Positions 17,790-26,620 of a DNA stretch of 44,098 bases are shown here, in pieces. The stretch comes from Streptomyces sp. 8K308 (GTDB lineage: Bacteria; Actinomycetota; Actinomycetes; Streptomycetales; Streptomycetaceae), in the NCBI RefSeq assembly GCF_004348315.1, contig NZ_SMKC01000018.1, positions 1 through 44,098 of the forward strand, in the 5' to 3' direction. Under the pieces are notes generated by a model. It was given only the letters and a program-made list of their open reading frames with translations, did no database searches and was not told the DNA's origin. Each line of letters opens with the position of its first letter. Positions within the stretch are counted from its first letter, which is position 1. A program made the translations under genes and the position numbers.

Positions 17790-17841
17790 CGAGGGCGGAC
17801 CCGATCTTCCCGGCACTGGCCGGGAAGACGGTCCGCCCTCG
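17790..17841 (-). terminator. Large hairpin between rpmA and obg (terminator or attenuator)
   Basis: Outer arms CGAGGGCGGACC (17790-17801) and GGTCCGCCCTCG (17830-17841) are perfectly complementary, and inner arms CTTCCCGGC and GCCGGGAAG close on a 4-base loop. It lies 17 bases after the rpmA stop, so obg is probably read by partial read-through or from its own promoter in 17714-17789. Confidence 0.75.
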
Positions 17842-17858
17842 GAGACTGAAGCCGCTGG

Positions 17859-18119
17859 TTACTCGGCTACGGCCGGGACCACGTTGATGACGCGGCGGTC
17901 GCGGTGGGTGCCGAACTGGACCGTGCCGGCCCGGAGCGCGAACAGCGTGTCGTCGCCGCCGCGGCCCACGCCCGCGCCCGGGTGGAAGTGGGTGCCACGC
18001 TGGCGGAGCAGGATCTCGCCGGCCTTGACGATCTGGCCGCCGAAGCGCTTCACGCCGAGGTACTGGGGGTTCGAGTCGCGGCCGTTCCGGGTGGACGACG
18101 CGCCCTTCTTGTGTGCCAT
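17859..18119 (-). CDS. rpmA: 50S ribosomal protein L27
   Basis: 86 residues, usual size. Begins [20 protein letters not shown], then [20 protein letters not shown] and [20 protein letters not shown], the full L27 signature; there is no cleaved Firmicutes-type N-terminal extension. L27 sits near the peptidyl-transferase centre. It starts 13 bases after rplU and shares its transcript. Confidence 0.98.
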   Translation of the reverse strand: MAHKKGASSTRNGRDSNPQYLGVKRFGGQIVKAGEILLRQRGTHFHPGAGVGRGGDDTLFALRAGTVQFGTHRDRRVINVVPAVAE

Positions 18120-18132
18120 CTGCCTACGTCCC

Positions 18133-18462
18133 TTACTTCGCGTTCGCGGCCGGAGCGGGGATCTCGGTGACCTTCAGCTGGGTGAGCAGCTGGCGGTGAC
18201 CCATCCGCCGGCGGTAGCCGGTCTTGTTCTTGAACTTCTGGATCCGGATCTTGTCGCCCTTGTGGTGGTCGACGACCTCCGCCTGGACCTTGACGCCGGC
18301 CAGCACCCACGGGTCGCTGGTCACGGTCTCGCCGTCGACCACGAGCAGCGTGGAGAGCTCGACGGTGTCGCCGGCGCTCTTGCCGGCCAACCGGTCGACC
18401 TCGATGACATCGCCGACAGCGACCTTCTGCTGACGGCCGCCGGTGCGCACGATCGCGTACAC
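18133..18462 (-). CDS. rplU: 50S ribosomal protein L21
   Basis: 109 residues from GTG 18462: [20 protein letters not shown] at the start and [20 protein letters not shown] near the end are diagnostic. The start is set by GAGGGAG six bases upstream and by family length; the frame stays open to 18615, but that extension is untranslated leader. A good promoter lies at 18612-18641, giving a leader of about 140 nt that contains CGGCAT/ATGCCG arms (18583-18604). First gene of the rplU-rpmA unit. Confidence 0.98.
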   Translation of the reverse strand: MYAIVRTGGRQQKVAVGDVIEVDRLAGKSAGDTVELSTLLVVDGETVTSDPWVLAGVKVQAEVVDHHKGDKIRIQKFKNKTGYRRRMGHRQLLTQLKVTEIPAPAANAK

Positions 18463-18582
18463 GCGGAACTCCCTCTTCTCGATTCGGAACCCCTGACGCC
18501 AGCAGCGGGCGAACCCGGCCTCTCCCCCGGCGTGGGCGGCGACGCCGCGCGCCTCGCGGGGAGGTAGTTGCTCAGGAGCGAT

Positions 18583-18604
18583 CGGCATACCTGCTGACAT
18601 GCCG
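18583..18604 (-). promoter_or_regulatory. Hairpin at the 5' end of the rplU leader
   Basis: Arms CGGCAT (18583-18588) and ATGCCG (18599-18604) with a 10-base loop, lying at or just after the expected transcription start. It might take part in autoregulation of the operon, as L21 leaders do in Firmicutes, but there is no sequence match to that class that I can show. Confidence 0.3.
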
Positions 18605-18611
18605 ACCGCCA

Positions 18612-18641
18612 ACAATACGGAGGCGCCGACAGAGGGGTCAA
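18612..18641 (-). promoter_or_regulatory. Housekeeping-type promoter of rplU-rpmA
   Basis: On the minus strand, -35 TTGACC (18636-18641), an 18-base spacer and -10 TATTGT (18612-18617). The best sigma-70-like promoter seen in the window, placed just downstream of the rne terminator. Confidence 0.7.
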
Positions 18642-18660
18642 ATTCACGGCCGCCTCAAGG

Positions 18661-18705
18661 CCGCGGCGGCCCTCCCCCGGGTTCGCCGGGGGAGGGCCGC
18701 CGCGG
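18661..18705 (-). terminator. Terminator of rne
   Basis: Perfect 20-base arms (18661-18680 and 18686-18705, beginning CCGCGGCGGCCC) around a GTTCG loop, 11 bases after the rne stop. No U tract. It isolates rne from rplU. Confidence 0.85.
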
Positions 18706-18716
18706 GGCGCCGTCCG

Positions 18717-21700
18717 TTACTCGCCGGTCTGCGCGGAGACCGAGGGCGGCTGCGGCTGCTCGGCGGCCGCGGCGCTCTTGCTCGCCTTCTTGGCCGTCGA
18801 CTTCTTGGCCGCCGCCTTCTTGGCGGTCTTCTTGGCGGCGGCCTTCTTCGCCGTCTTCTTGGCCGCCTTCTTCGCGGTCTTGGCCGGGGCCTTCTTGCCC
18901 GCGCCGGGGGCCACGACGGTCACCACGGCCTCCGTGGCGCCCTCGGGCGACCCGGCCGGCGCCGACACCCGCCGCCGCGGCGGCGGCGCCACGGCCGTCA
19001 GCTGCGGCTCAGGGGCCGCCTCCGGCGCCGGCTCCGCCGGCCGCTCCGCGGGCGTCACGACCACGACCTCGGCCGCCTCGGCCTCCTTGGTCTCCGGCGG
19101 ACCGGCGGGCGCGGTGACCTTCCGCGTCACCCGACGGCGCGGCCGGGCCGGGGCCTCCGGCTCGGGCTCGGCCACGGCAGCCGCCGGCGCCACGGTCTCC
19201 GGCTCGGGCGCCGCGGGCTCCGCGACCTCCGCTGCCTCGGCCGCCTTCGGCGGACCAGCCGGCGCGCTCACCTTGCGGGTCACCCGACGCCTCGGCCGGG
19301 CCGGAGCCTCCGGCTCGGGCACGACGGCCTCGGGCTCCGGCTCGGGAACGCGCTCCGCCTCCGGCTCCACCACCTCGGCCGCCTTCGGCGGACCAGCCGG
19401 CGCGCTCACCTTGCGGGTCACCCGACGCCTCGGCCGGGCCGGAGCCTCCGGCTCGGGCGCTACGGCGGCCGGCTCGGGCGCCGCAGGCTCCTCGGCACGC
19501 TCCGCCACCGGCTCAGGCGCGGCAGCCTCCGCCTCGGCCGCCTTGGGCGGACCGGCCGGCGCTGTCACCTTCCTGGTCACCCGGCGACGGCGCCGCGGCG
19601 CGGCCTCCGTCGGCTCGACCGACTCCGGCTCCACCGACTCGAGCGACACCACCGGCTCGACGGGCTCCTCAGTCACCGGCTCGCTCGGCTCGACCGGGCC
19701 CACCGGCTCCGGGACCACGGTCACGGCCTCCGGCTCCACCGCCTCCGGTTCCTTCGGGGCGATCGCCCCGGCGGGGGCACCGGCTTCCGCCCCGCGGCCC
19801 CGCTTGCGGCCCTTCTTGCCGCCGCCGGCGGCGGTCGGCACGTGCTCGACGTGCACGATCACGCCGCGCCCGTTGCAGTGCACGCACGGCTCGGAGAACG
19901 ACTCGAGCAGCCCCTGGCCGACCCGCTTGCGGGTCATCTGCACCAGGCCGAGCGAGGTGACTTCCGCCACCTGGTGCTTCGTCCGGTCACGGCCCAGGCA
20001 CTCGAGCAGTCGCCGCAGCACCAGCTCCCGGTTGGACTCCAGCACCATGTCGATGAAGTCGATGACGATGATGCCGCCGAGGTCGCGCAGCCGCAGCTGC
20101 CGGACGATCTCCTCGGCCGCCTCCAGGTTGTTCCTGGTGACCGTCTCCTCGAGGTTGCCGCCCTGACCCGTGAACCGGCCGGTGTTGACGTCGATGACGA
20201 CCATCGCCTCGGTGCGGTCGATCACCAGCGAACCGCCGCTTGGCAGCCACACCTTGCGGTCGAGGGCCTTCATCAGCTGCTCGTCGACCCGGTAGGTGGC
20301 GAACACGTCCACCTCGGAGGTCCACCGCTCCAGCCGGTCCACGAGGTCGGGCGCGACGTGCGAGACGTAGCCGTGGATCGTCTCCCAGGCCTCGTCACCG
20401 CTGACGATGACCTTCGAGAAGTCCTCGTTGAAGATGTCCCTGACCACCCGGACCGTCATGTCCGGCTCGCCGTAGAGCAGCGACGGCGCGTTGCCCTTCC
20501 TGGCCTTCTTCTGGATCTCGGCCCACTGGGCCTGCAGCCGCTCGACGTCCCTGGTCAGCTCCTCCTCGCTCGCGCCCTCGGCGGCCGTGCGCACGATGAC
20601 GCCGGCGTCCTCGGGGACGATCTTCTTGAGGATCTGCTTCAGCCGGGCGCGCTCGGTGTCGGGCAGCTTGCGGCTGATACCGGTCATCGACCCCTCGGGG
20701 ACGTAGACCAGGTAGCGGCCGGGCAGCGAGATCTGGCTGGTGAGGCGGGCGCCCTTGTGACCGATCGGGTCCTTGGTGACCTGCACCAGGACCGGCTGCC
20801 CGGACTTCAGCGCGGACTCGATGCGGCGCGGGCCGCTGCCGAGGCCGAGCGCCTCGAAGTTGACCTCGCCGGCGTAGAGCACGGCGTTGCGGCCCTTGCC
20901 GATGTCGACGAACGCCGCCTCCATCGAGGGCAGCACGTTCTGCACCTTGCCGAGGTAGACGTTGCCGACGTAGCTGGACGACTGCTCCTTGTTGACGAAG
21001 TGCTCGACGAGCACGTTGTCCTCGAGGACGCCGATCTGGGTGCGCTCGCCCTGCTGCCGCACGACCATCACGCGCTCGACGGCCTCCCGGCGGGCCAGGA
21101 ACTCGGCCTCGGTGATGATGGGCGCCCGGCGCCGGCCCTGCTCGCGGCCCTCGCGGCGACGCTGCTTCTTGGCCTCCAGGCGGGTCGAGCCCTTGATGGA
21201 CTGCACGCCGTCGGGTGCCTCGTTCTCGTCCCGCTTGCGGCGGGGTTCGCGGACCTTGACGACGGTGCGCTCCGGGTCGTCGGCGCCGGTCGCCTCCTCG
21301 GCGCCCTCGCCACTGCGACGGCGGCGCCGACGACGGCGCCGCGAGCCGCCGGCGGCCTCGGCCTGCTCCTCGGCCTCCGCCTCGCCCTCGACGGTCTCTT
21401 CCTCGGTCTCCTCGGCCTCCGGCTCGACCTCGGCCGGCTCGACCGCGCGGGCCGCCGGCTCCTCGTGCGCGCCCTCCTCGGCGGCCTCTGCGGCCTGCTC
21501 GGCGGCGCGCTCCGCGGTCTCGCCGCGACGACGGCGCCGACCGCCGCGTCGGCGACGGCGCGCTGGCCGGTCGGCGTGCGTCTCGTCCTCGTCCTCCTCG
21601 ACGACGTCCTGCACGTCCTCGAAGACCGGCTCCTCCTCGTCCTCCACCAGCGCCTCGGCCTCGGCGGCCTCCTCAGCGGCCTCCTCGGCGGCGCGCAGCG

Positions 21701-23009
21701 GGGTCTGGAACATGGGCGCCTGGAACACGGGGGCCTGGAACACCGGCCGCCCGAGCCGCGCCGGCGCGGGGGGCTCCTCGACGCGCGTCACATCGAACGC
21801 GTCCGGCTCGGACGCGGGTCGCTTGGGCCGCGTGGCCTCCGCGGCACGCCGCTGGCGCGGCGCGGTCTCCTCGGCGGGCCGCCGCTTGCGCGGCTCAGCG
21901 GGCTCGGCGGTCTCAGACGCGGCCACCGCGTGCTCGCGCTCCTCCGCGACCGCCTCGACCGGCTCGGGCGTGGCCGCGGCACGTGTCGCCCGACGGCGCT
22001 TGCGCGGCTCGGCGGCCGGCTCAGCCTCGTCGGCGGGCGCCGACTCCACGACCGGCTCAGGCGCCGACGCCGCACGCGTCGCACGCCGCCGCGTCCGCGG
22101 CTCAGCCGGCTCTGCCGTCTCCGACGCGGCCACCACGGGCTCACGCTCCTCCGCGACCGCCTCAGGCGCCGACGCCGCACGCGCGACCCGACGCCGCTTA
22201 CGCGGCTCGGCGGCCGGCTCAGCCTCCGCCTCAGTCTCGGACACGGACACCGCGCCCCGCCGCTTACGCGGCTCAGCCGGCTCGGCCTCCGCCTCAGGGG
22301 CAGTCTCGACAACCGGCTCAGGCGCCGACGCCGCACGCGTCGCACGCCGCCGCTTACGCGGCTCAGCGGGCTCGGCGGTCTCAGACGCGGCCACCGCGTG
22401 CTCGCGCTCCTCCGCGACCGCCTCGACCGGCTCGGGCGTGGCCGCGGCACGTGTCGCCCGACGGCGCTTGCGCGGCTCGGCGGCCGGCTCAGCCTCGTCG
22501 GCGGGCGCCGACTCCACGACCGGCTCAGGCGCCGACGCCGCACGCGTCGCACGCCGCCGCGTCCGCGGCTCAGCCGGCTCTGCCGTCTCCGACGCGGCCA
22601 CCACGGGCTCACGCTCCTCCGCGACCGCCTCAGGCGCCGACGCCGCACGCGCGACCCGACGCCGCTTACGCGGCTCGGCGGCCGGCTCAGCCTCCGCCTC
22701 AGTCTCGGACACGGACACCGCGCCCCGCCGCTTACGCGGCTCAGCCGGCTCAGCCTCCGCCTCAGGGGCAGTCTCGACAACCGGCTCAGGCGCCGACGCC
22801 GCACGCGTCACCCGGCGCCGCTTACGCGGCGCCTCGCCGGCGGCCTCGGCCGCCTCAGCGGCCTCCGGCTCCGCGGACCCGCGGGCCTTCGAGCCGTTCG
22901 CCCCGGCAGGGGCGCTCGCGTCCGCGCGACGACGGCGCGGGGGAAGAACATCACTCGGTGTAGTTGAATTGTCGCTCGCCTCGACGGCGGGCTCGTTGGG
23001 CTCGTGCAT
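18717..23009 (-). CDS. rne: Ribonuclease E/G with long repeat-rich arms
   Basis: Endoribonuclease for mRNA decay and rRNA processing. 1430 residues from ATG 23009 (GGGAG ten bases upstream; a GTG at 23054 is possible). The catalytic core lies in the middle (about 646-1055): S1 domain around SSYVGNVYLGKVQNVLPSME, metal-binding aspartates in MVVIDVNTGRFTGQ and IVIDFIDMV, and the CVHCNGRG zinc-link. The N-terminal arm is made of Ala/Pro/Glu and RKRRR repeats and includes an almost exact 156-residue tandem duplication (residues 66-377). The C-terminal arm has four PARPRRRVTRKVSAPAGPPK repeats (about 1136-1316) and ends in a Lys/Ala tail like bacterial histone H1 (about 1370-1413). Core between two arms is usual for Streptomyces RNase ES; this one is longer than I would expect because of the duplication. 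A terminator follows. Confidence 0.95.
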   Translation of the reverse strand: MHEPNEPAVEASDNSTTPSDVLPPRRRRADASAPAGANGSKARGSAEPEAAEAAEAAGEAPRKRRRVTRAASAPEPVVETAPEAEAEPAEPRKRRGAVSVSETEAEAEPAAEPRKRRRVARAASAPEAVAEEREPVVAASETAEPAEPRTRRRATRAASAPEPVVESAPADEAEPAAEPRKRRRATRAAATPEPVEAVAEEREHAVAASETAEPAEPRKRRRATRAASAPEPVVETAPEAEAEPAEPRKRRGAVSVSETEAEAEPAAEPRKRRRVARAASAPEAVAEEREPVVAASETAEPAEPRTRRRATRAASAPEPVVESAPADEAEPAAEPRKRRRATRAAATPEPVEAVAEEREHAVAASETAEPAEPRKRRPAEETAPRQRRAAEATRPKRPASEPDAFDVTRVEEPPAPARLGRPVFQAPVFQAPMFQTPLRAAEEAAEEAAEAEALVEDEEEPVFEDVQDVVEEDEDETHADRPARRRRRGGRRRRRGETAERAAEQAAEAAEEGAHEEPAARAVEPAEVEPEAEETEEETVEGEAEAEEQAEAAGGSRRRRRRRRRSGEGAEEATGADDPERTVVKVREPRRKRDENEAPDGVQSIKGSTRLEAKKQRRREGREQGRRRAPIITEAEFLARREAVERVMVVRQQGERTQIGVLEDNVLVEHFVNKEQSSSYVGNVYLGKVQNVLPSMEAAFVDIGKGRNAVLYAGEVNFEALGLGSGPRRIESALKSGQPVLVQVTKDPIGHKGARLTSQISLPGRYLVYVPEGSMTGISRKLPDTERARLKQILKKIVPEDAGVIVRTAAEGASEEELTRDVERLQAQWAEIQKKARKGNAPSLLYGEPDMTVRVVRDIFNEDFSKVIVSGDEAWETIHGYVSHVAPDLVDRLERWTSEVDVFATYRVDEQLMKALDRKVWLPSGGSLVIDRTEAMVVIDVNTGRFTGQGGNLEETVTRNNLEAAEEIVRQLRLRDLGGIIVIDFIDMVLESNRELVLRRLLECLGRDRTKHQVAEVTSLGLVQMTRKRVGQGLLESFSEPCVHCNGRGVIVHVEHVPTAAGGGKKGRKRGRGAEAGAPAGAIAPKEPEAVEPEAVTVVPEPVGPVEPSEPVTEEPVEPVVSLESVEPESVEPTEAAPRRRRRVTRKVTAPAGPPKAAEAEAAAPEPVAERAEEPAAPEPAAVAPEPEAPARPRRRVTRKVSAPAGPPKAAEVVEPEAERVPEPEPEAVVPEPEAPARPRRRVTRKVSAPAGPPKAAEAAEVAEPAAPEPETVAPAAAVAEPEPEAPARPRRRVTRKVTAPAGPPETKEAEAAEVVVVTPAERPAEPAPEAAPEPQLTAVAPPPRRRVSAPAGSPEGATEAVVTVVAPGAGKKAPAKTAKKAAKKTAKKAAAKKTAKKAAAKKSTAKKASKSAAAAEQPQPPSVSAQTGE
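19085..19620 (-). repeat. Four imperfect repeats in the 3' part of rne
   Basis: Each unit codes for PRRRVTRKVSAPAGPPKAAE followed by a variable acidic, Pro-rich spacer, 46-60 residues in all; the two middle units are 138 bases apart and nearly identical. Basic patches alternate with acidic spacers, which suits RNA or partner binding (inference). Confidence 0.75.
21878..22813 (-). repeat. Tandem duplication, 2 x 468 bp, inside rne
   Basis: Copies 21878-22345 and 22346-22813 differ at only a few bases (for example CTTGCG versus CTTACG at the left edge). Each holds five shorter repeats of the type EPRKRRRATRAASAPEPV. 468 is divisible by three, so the frame is kept. The near identity points to a recent event. 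Confidence 0.9.
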
Positions 23010-23212
23010 GCGGGGGTTTCTCCCGTCCACGCTCCCGGGCGCTTCACCGGTCACAGCGGGCGGCGCCGCTCGGGAGCTGTCGTGTAGCTCGCCGGTTCCG
23101 GACCCGTTGGGCCGGCTTCGGCGAAAGTCTCCTGGTCGGTGCGTCGCCCGGAACTACCGGACCCGAGTGGCTCCCTGGCACCTGGTGGTTAGGCGGCGCG
23201 GCAACGGCATCG

Positions 23213-24016
23213 CTATCCGGTGATCCCCGGCGCCGCCGCGGCCTGCTGTCCGGCGGCCGTGGGTGAGGCGGCCAGGACAGCGTCGCGGTCAGGCGCGAAC
23301 GGGTCGTTCACCGTGCCGGTCTCCTCATCGAGCGGCCCCTGCGCCAGCCTGGTCACCGCTGCGGGGACCGGCGGCGCCAGGTCGGCCGTAGCGCGGAGGC
23401 CGGACAGGACGTCGTCGGGTCGTACGGCAGGTGTGTGATGCCGTACTACCAGCCGCAGTATCGCACAAAGGGTGGGGTCAGGCCCATCGGACCCACCAAT
23501 TTGGCGCTGTCGGGCTTCCTGGGGCTCCAGTGCTGTCAGCGACACCACGGCACCACGCGTGTCGAAGGCGCGCAGGCCCTTCTTGGTCTGCCGCCGCACC
23601 TCGACCGCCTCCTGGGCGAGGAAGGCGCCGACGGCCCGGTCGGCCTCGGCCGGGTCGACGCCGTCGAGCCGCAGCTCCCAGTGGGAGGCGTTGAGCAGCT
23701 CGGCGAAGTCCGTGGTGCGCGCCTCGACGGCGTCGACGACGTCGAGGCCCGGCGGCAGTGAGGCGTCGAGACTGGCCCTGAGCTCCTCGGGGTCACGCCG
23801 CTCGACGAGGGCGATCTCCAGGTACTCGGCCTCGCTCGCGGTGCCGGTGGGCGCGGCGTTCGCGTAGCTGACCTTGGGGTGGGGGGTGAAGCCCGCCGAG
23901 TAGGCCATGGGGACCTCGGCCCTGCGCAGTGCGCGCTCGAAGGCCCGCTGGAAGTCGCGGTGGCTGGTGAACCGCAGGCGGCCCCGCTTGGTGTACCGCA
24001 GTCGCACGCGCTGCAC
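23213..24016 (-). CDS. TIGR03936/DUF2344 radical-SAM-associated protein
   Basis: 267 residues, starting MQRVRLRYTKRGRLRFTSHR and continuing SAGFTPHPKVSYANAAPTGT, the diagnostic DUF2344 blocks. The family is thought to work with a TIGR03960 B12-binding radical SAM protein in RNA modification; that partner, usually just upstream or fused, is not in this window. GTG 24016 is the first standard start. The frame runs on upstream as GKRQPVGPAPAPA behind a CTG at 24058, which from memory matches the usual N-terminus of Streptomyces homologues, so the true start may be that CTG. It is followed by 204 bases with no gene before rne. Confidence 0.9.
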   Translation of the reverse strand: MQRVRLRYTKRGRLRFTSHRDFQRAFERALRRAEVPMAYSAGFTPHPKVSYANAAPTGTASEAEYLEIALVERRDPEELRASLDASLPPGLDVVDAVEARTTDFAELLNASHWELRLDGVDPAEADRAVGAFLAQEAVEVRRQTKKGLRAFDTRGAVVSLTALEPQEARQRQIGGSDGPDPTLCAILRLVVRHHTPAVRPDDVLSGLRATADLAPPVPAAVTRLAQGPLDEETGTVNDPFAPDRDAVLAASPTAAGQQAAAAPGITG

Positions 24017-24128
24017 CGCCGGTGCGGGCGCCGGGCCTACGGGCTGTCGCTTGCCCAGTTTCTCTCAGTCCTTCGGTCGCGGATCGCGAGCGGGGTGAGC
24101 CGGTCGCGAGTCGTTGCCTCCTTCCAGG

Positions 24129-24695
24129 TTACGCCAGGGCCCCGGTGGCGCCGGTGTCGATCCAGTAGCGCAGCTTCTCGCCCCTGCGGTCCTCGAAGAC
24201 GCCGCCGTTGGCCTCGATGACCTTGCGGGAGGCGACGTTGTCGTGGTCGCAGGTCACCAGGACGCGCTCGTGGCCGATGCGGCGGGCCACCGGGAGTGAG
24301 TCGCGCAGCATGGCGGTGCCGTGGCCGCGGCGGCGGGCGGTGGGGCGCACGTCGTAGCCGATGAGGCCGCCCCAGTCGAGCAGCCGCTGGGTGAGCCGGT
24401 GGCGGATGGAGAGGCGGCCGAGGAACGTGTCGCCCTCGACGTACCACAGCACGGTGGAGGGCACGAAGCCCGGCGGGCGCGGGGCGTCCTCCTCGGCGTC
24501 GGCGACGGTGGCGGCGACGAAGGTGGCGAAGCCTGCGGGGTCGTCCCAGTGCCGGCCGTGGGCGCGGATGTCGCGGCCGAGCAGCGACTGGTCGTCGGGG
24601 GTGCCCCGGCCCTCGGCCTGGAACTCGGCGATCGCCTCCAGGTAGGAGGCGTGGACAGCGGTGATGGGTGTGACGAGCTCGGGCACGGGTCCCAT
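24129..24695 (-). CDS. GNAT-family N-acetyltransferase
   Basis: 188 residues. The acetyl-CoA binding region IGYDVRPTARRRGHGTAMLR with the RxxGxG/A core is clear, followed by VLVTCDHDNVASRKVIEANG and VFEDRRGEKLRYWID, typical of the small-molecule or aminoglycoside-like GNATs that acetylate free amines. Substrate unknown. It replaces the gene expected upstream of the DUF2344 gene and is divergent from the GH30 gene, with a 17-base palindrome between them. Confidence 0.9.
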   Translation of the reverse strand: MGPVPELVTPITAVHASYLEAIAEFQAEGRGTPDDQSLLGRDIRAHGRHWDDPAGFATFVAATVADAEEDAPRPPGFVPSTVLWYVEGDTFLGRLSIRHRLTQRLLDWGGLIGYDVRPTARRRGHGTAMLRDSLPVARRIGHERVLVTCDHDNVASRKVIEANGGVFEDRRGEKLRYWIDTGATGALA

Positions 24696-24714
24696 CCTGC
24701 GTCAGCCGGCGGGA

Positions 24715-24731
24715 CGAGATCAACGATCTCG
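24715..24731. promoter_or_regulatory. Palindrome in the GNAT/GH30 divergent gap
   Basis: CGAGATCAACGATCTCG has perfect 7-base arms and a 3-base centre. It lies 20 bases before the GNAT start and about 80 before the GH30 start, a suitable place for an operator shared by both genes. No matching regulator can be named. A TTGACG (24742-24747) nearby lacks a convincing -10. Confidence 0.4.
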
Positions 24732-24811
24732 CTCCCGGGGATTGACGTGCTCCGGGCAGATCAAGAGGCTGGTCAGTCGGGCCAAGTCGACGACCACCCT
24801 GGGGAGTTCGC

Positions 24812-26249
24812 ATGAGAGTCCGCACCGTGCTGGCGGCCGCGCTGGCGGCGTCACTGCTTCCGATGGCCTCGGCGACGGCCGAGTCGGGCGGCGGCCCGGC
24901 GGCCGGCGCCAGGGGAAGCATCGACTTCCGCGACGCCCGGCAGGCCATCGACGGCTTCGGCATCTCCCAGGCGTTCCAGCGGGCCGACGTGATGCACGGC
25001 GCGCGTGGTCTCACCCCCGAGCACCAGCGGGAGGTCCTCGACCTGCTGTTCGACCGCGAGACGGGGGCCGGCTTCAGCATCCTGCGGCTCGGCATCGGCT
25101 CGTCGGCGGACGACGTCTACGACCACATGCGGTCCATCCAGCCCACCGACCCGGGCGGCCCGGACGCCGAGCCGCGCTACGAGTGGGACGGCGACGACGG
25201 CGGCCAGGTGTGGCTGGCCCGTGAGGCCCGGGACTACGGCGTCGAGCGGTTCTACGCCAACGCGTGGAGCGCGCCCGGCTACATGAAGACCAACGGCTCG
25301 GACGCGAACGGCGGCGAGCTGTGCGGGGTGCCCGGCACCGACTGCCCGAGCGGCGACTGGCGGCGGGCGTACGCGGAGTACCTGGTGCAGTACGCGCGCT
25401 TCTACGCCCGGGAGGGCATCGACATCACGGACATCAACTTCACCAACGAGCCGGACCTGACGACCTCGTACGCGTCGATGAGGTTCACGCCCGGGCAGGC
25501 GGCCGACATGGCCGCGGTGCTCGGCCGGACGGTGGCGGAGTCGGAGCTGTCCGGGATGAACGTGGCCTGCTGCGACGCGGCCGGCTGGGCGGAGCAGCGG
25601 GCCTACACGGAGGCCATCGAGGCGCACCCGGAGGCGTCGGAGCTCGTCGACCTCCATACCGGCCACCCGTACCGAAACCCGGCGAGGAGCCCGCTGCCCA
25701 CGGACCGGCCGGTGTGGATGTCGGAGTGGAACCCGACCGGGGACAGGTGGACGGAGGGCTGGGACGACGGCACCGAGTTCGACGGGATGAGCCTGGCCGA
25801 GGACGTCCACGAGGCGCTCGCGGACGCCGAGGTCAACGCGTACCTGTACTGGTTCGGCGCGTCGATCGGCGCGACCCGGGCGGCGATCCAGCTGGACGGC
25901 CCCGACTACCACGTCTCCTCGCGGCTGTGGGCGCTCGCCGCGTACAGCCGGTTCATCCGGCCCGAGGCGGTGCGGGTGGACGCCGCGTCCGGGCACGACT
26001 CGGTGGAGGTGACGGCGTTCCGCAACGCGGACGGCAGCCGGGTGGTGGAGATCCTGAACCACGACGCGGCGCCGGTGCGCCAGTCCTTCGACGTGTCGGG
26101 GGTGCGGGGCTCGGCCCGGGGCGACGTCTATCTCACGGACGAGACGCACGCGGTGGAGCGGACCGGCCGGGCGAGCGTGGCGGGCGGCAGGCTCTCGGTC
26201 GAGCTGCCGCCGCGCTCACTGACCACCGTCGTCCTCGACCGCTGGCTAA
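24812..26249 (+). CDS. Secreted GH30-family glycoside hydrolase, 3' end frameshifted
   Basis: Secreted glycanase of the GH30 clan: Sec signal peptide (about residues 1-24, ending ASATAES), a TIM barrel with IDGFGISQAF, the acid/base E213 in NFTNEPDL and nucleophile E305 in WMSEWNP, then a side beta domain ending LPPRSLTTVVLDR at 26241, a normal GH30 C-terminus. No stop follows in frame: the frame runs on to 27646 (944 residues) antisense to two good genes. A TAA at 26247-26249, one frame away, would end the protein at 479 residues and just overlap the stop of the convergent gene, so one base was probably lost or gained near 26245 (or this is a sequence error). Coordinates given assume that shift. 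Likely substrate a plant or fungal beta-glycan; exact one unknown. Confidence 0.75.
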
Positions 26250-26611
26250 CGGGCCACGTACTGCGAGAGGATGGCCTGCACCTGGTAGATGTCAACGCCC
26301 TTGGTGAAGGTCTTCTCGATCGGGGTCGGGTTGCCCGAGAGCCAGATCTTGAGCTCGGCGTCGAGGTCGAAGTGGCCCGCGGTCTCCACGGCGAAGTGGC
26401 TGATGCTCCGGTAGGGGATCGAGTGGTACTCGATCTTGCGGCCGGTGATCCCCTGCTTGTCGACGAGGATCAGCCGCCGGTCGGTCAACAGGATGGTGTC
26501 CCGGATCAGCAGGTAGGCGGCCAGCACCTGCTCCTGTGGGCCGAGCAGCCGCGCGTACTCCTGGTGTGCCTGTGCCGGGTCGATCGCGTGCGCGTTGCCG
26601 AACAGTGCCAT
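26246..26611 (-). CDS. Bacterial PH-domain protein (PF08000 type)
   Basis: 121 residues forming one pleckstrin-homology-like domain: DTILLTDRRLILVDKQGITG, then KIEYHSIPYRSISHFAVETA and DAELKIWLSG are the strand blocks of the YvbH-type family. No signal or membrane segment. Function of the family is unclear. It starts 9 bases after the binding-protein gene stops, so the two are probably co-transcribed. Confidence 0.88.
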   Translation of the reverse strand: MALFGNAHAIDPAQAHQEYARLLGPQEQVLAAYLLIRDTILLTDRRLILVDKQGITGRKIEYHSIPYRSISHFAVETAGHFDLDAELKIWLSGNPTPIEKTFTKGVDIYQVQAILSQYVAR

Positions 26612-26620
26612 GGCGCCCCC

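Noticed and set aside
19842..22967. 1041-codon open frame on the plus strand
   Set aside because: Antisense to rne; its apparent repeats simply mirror the rne duplication.
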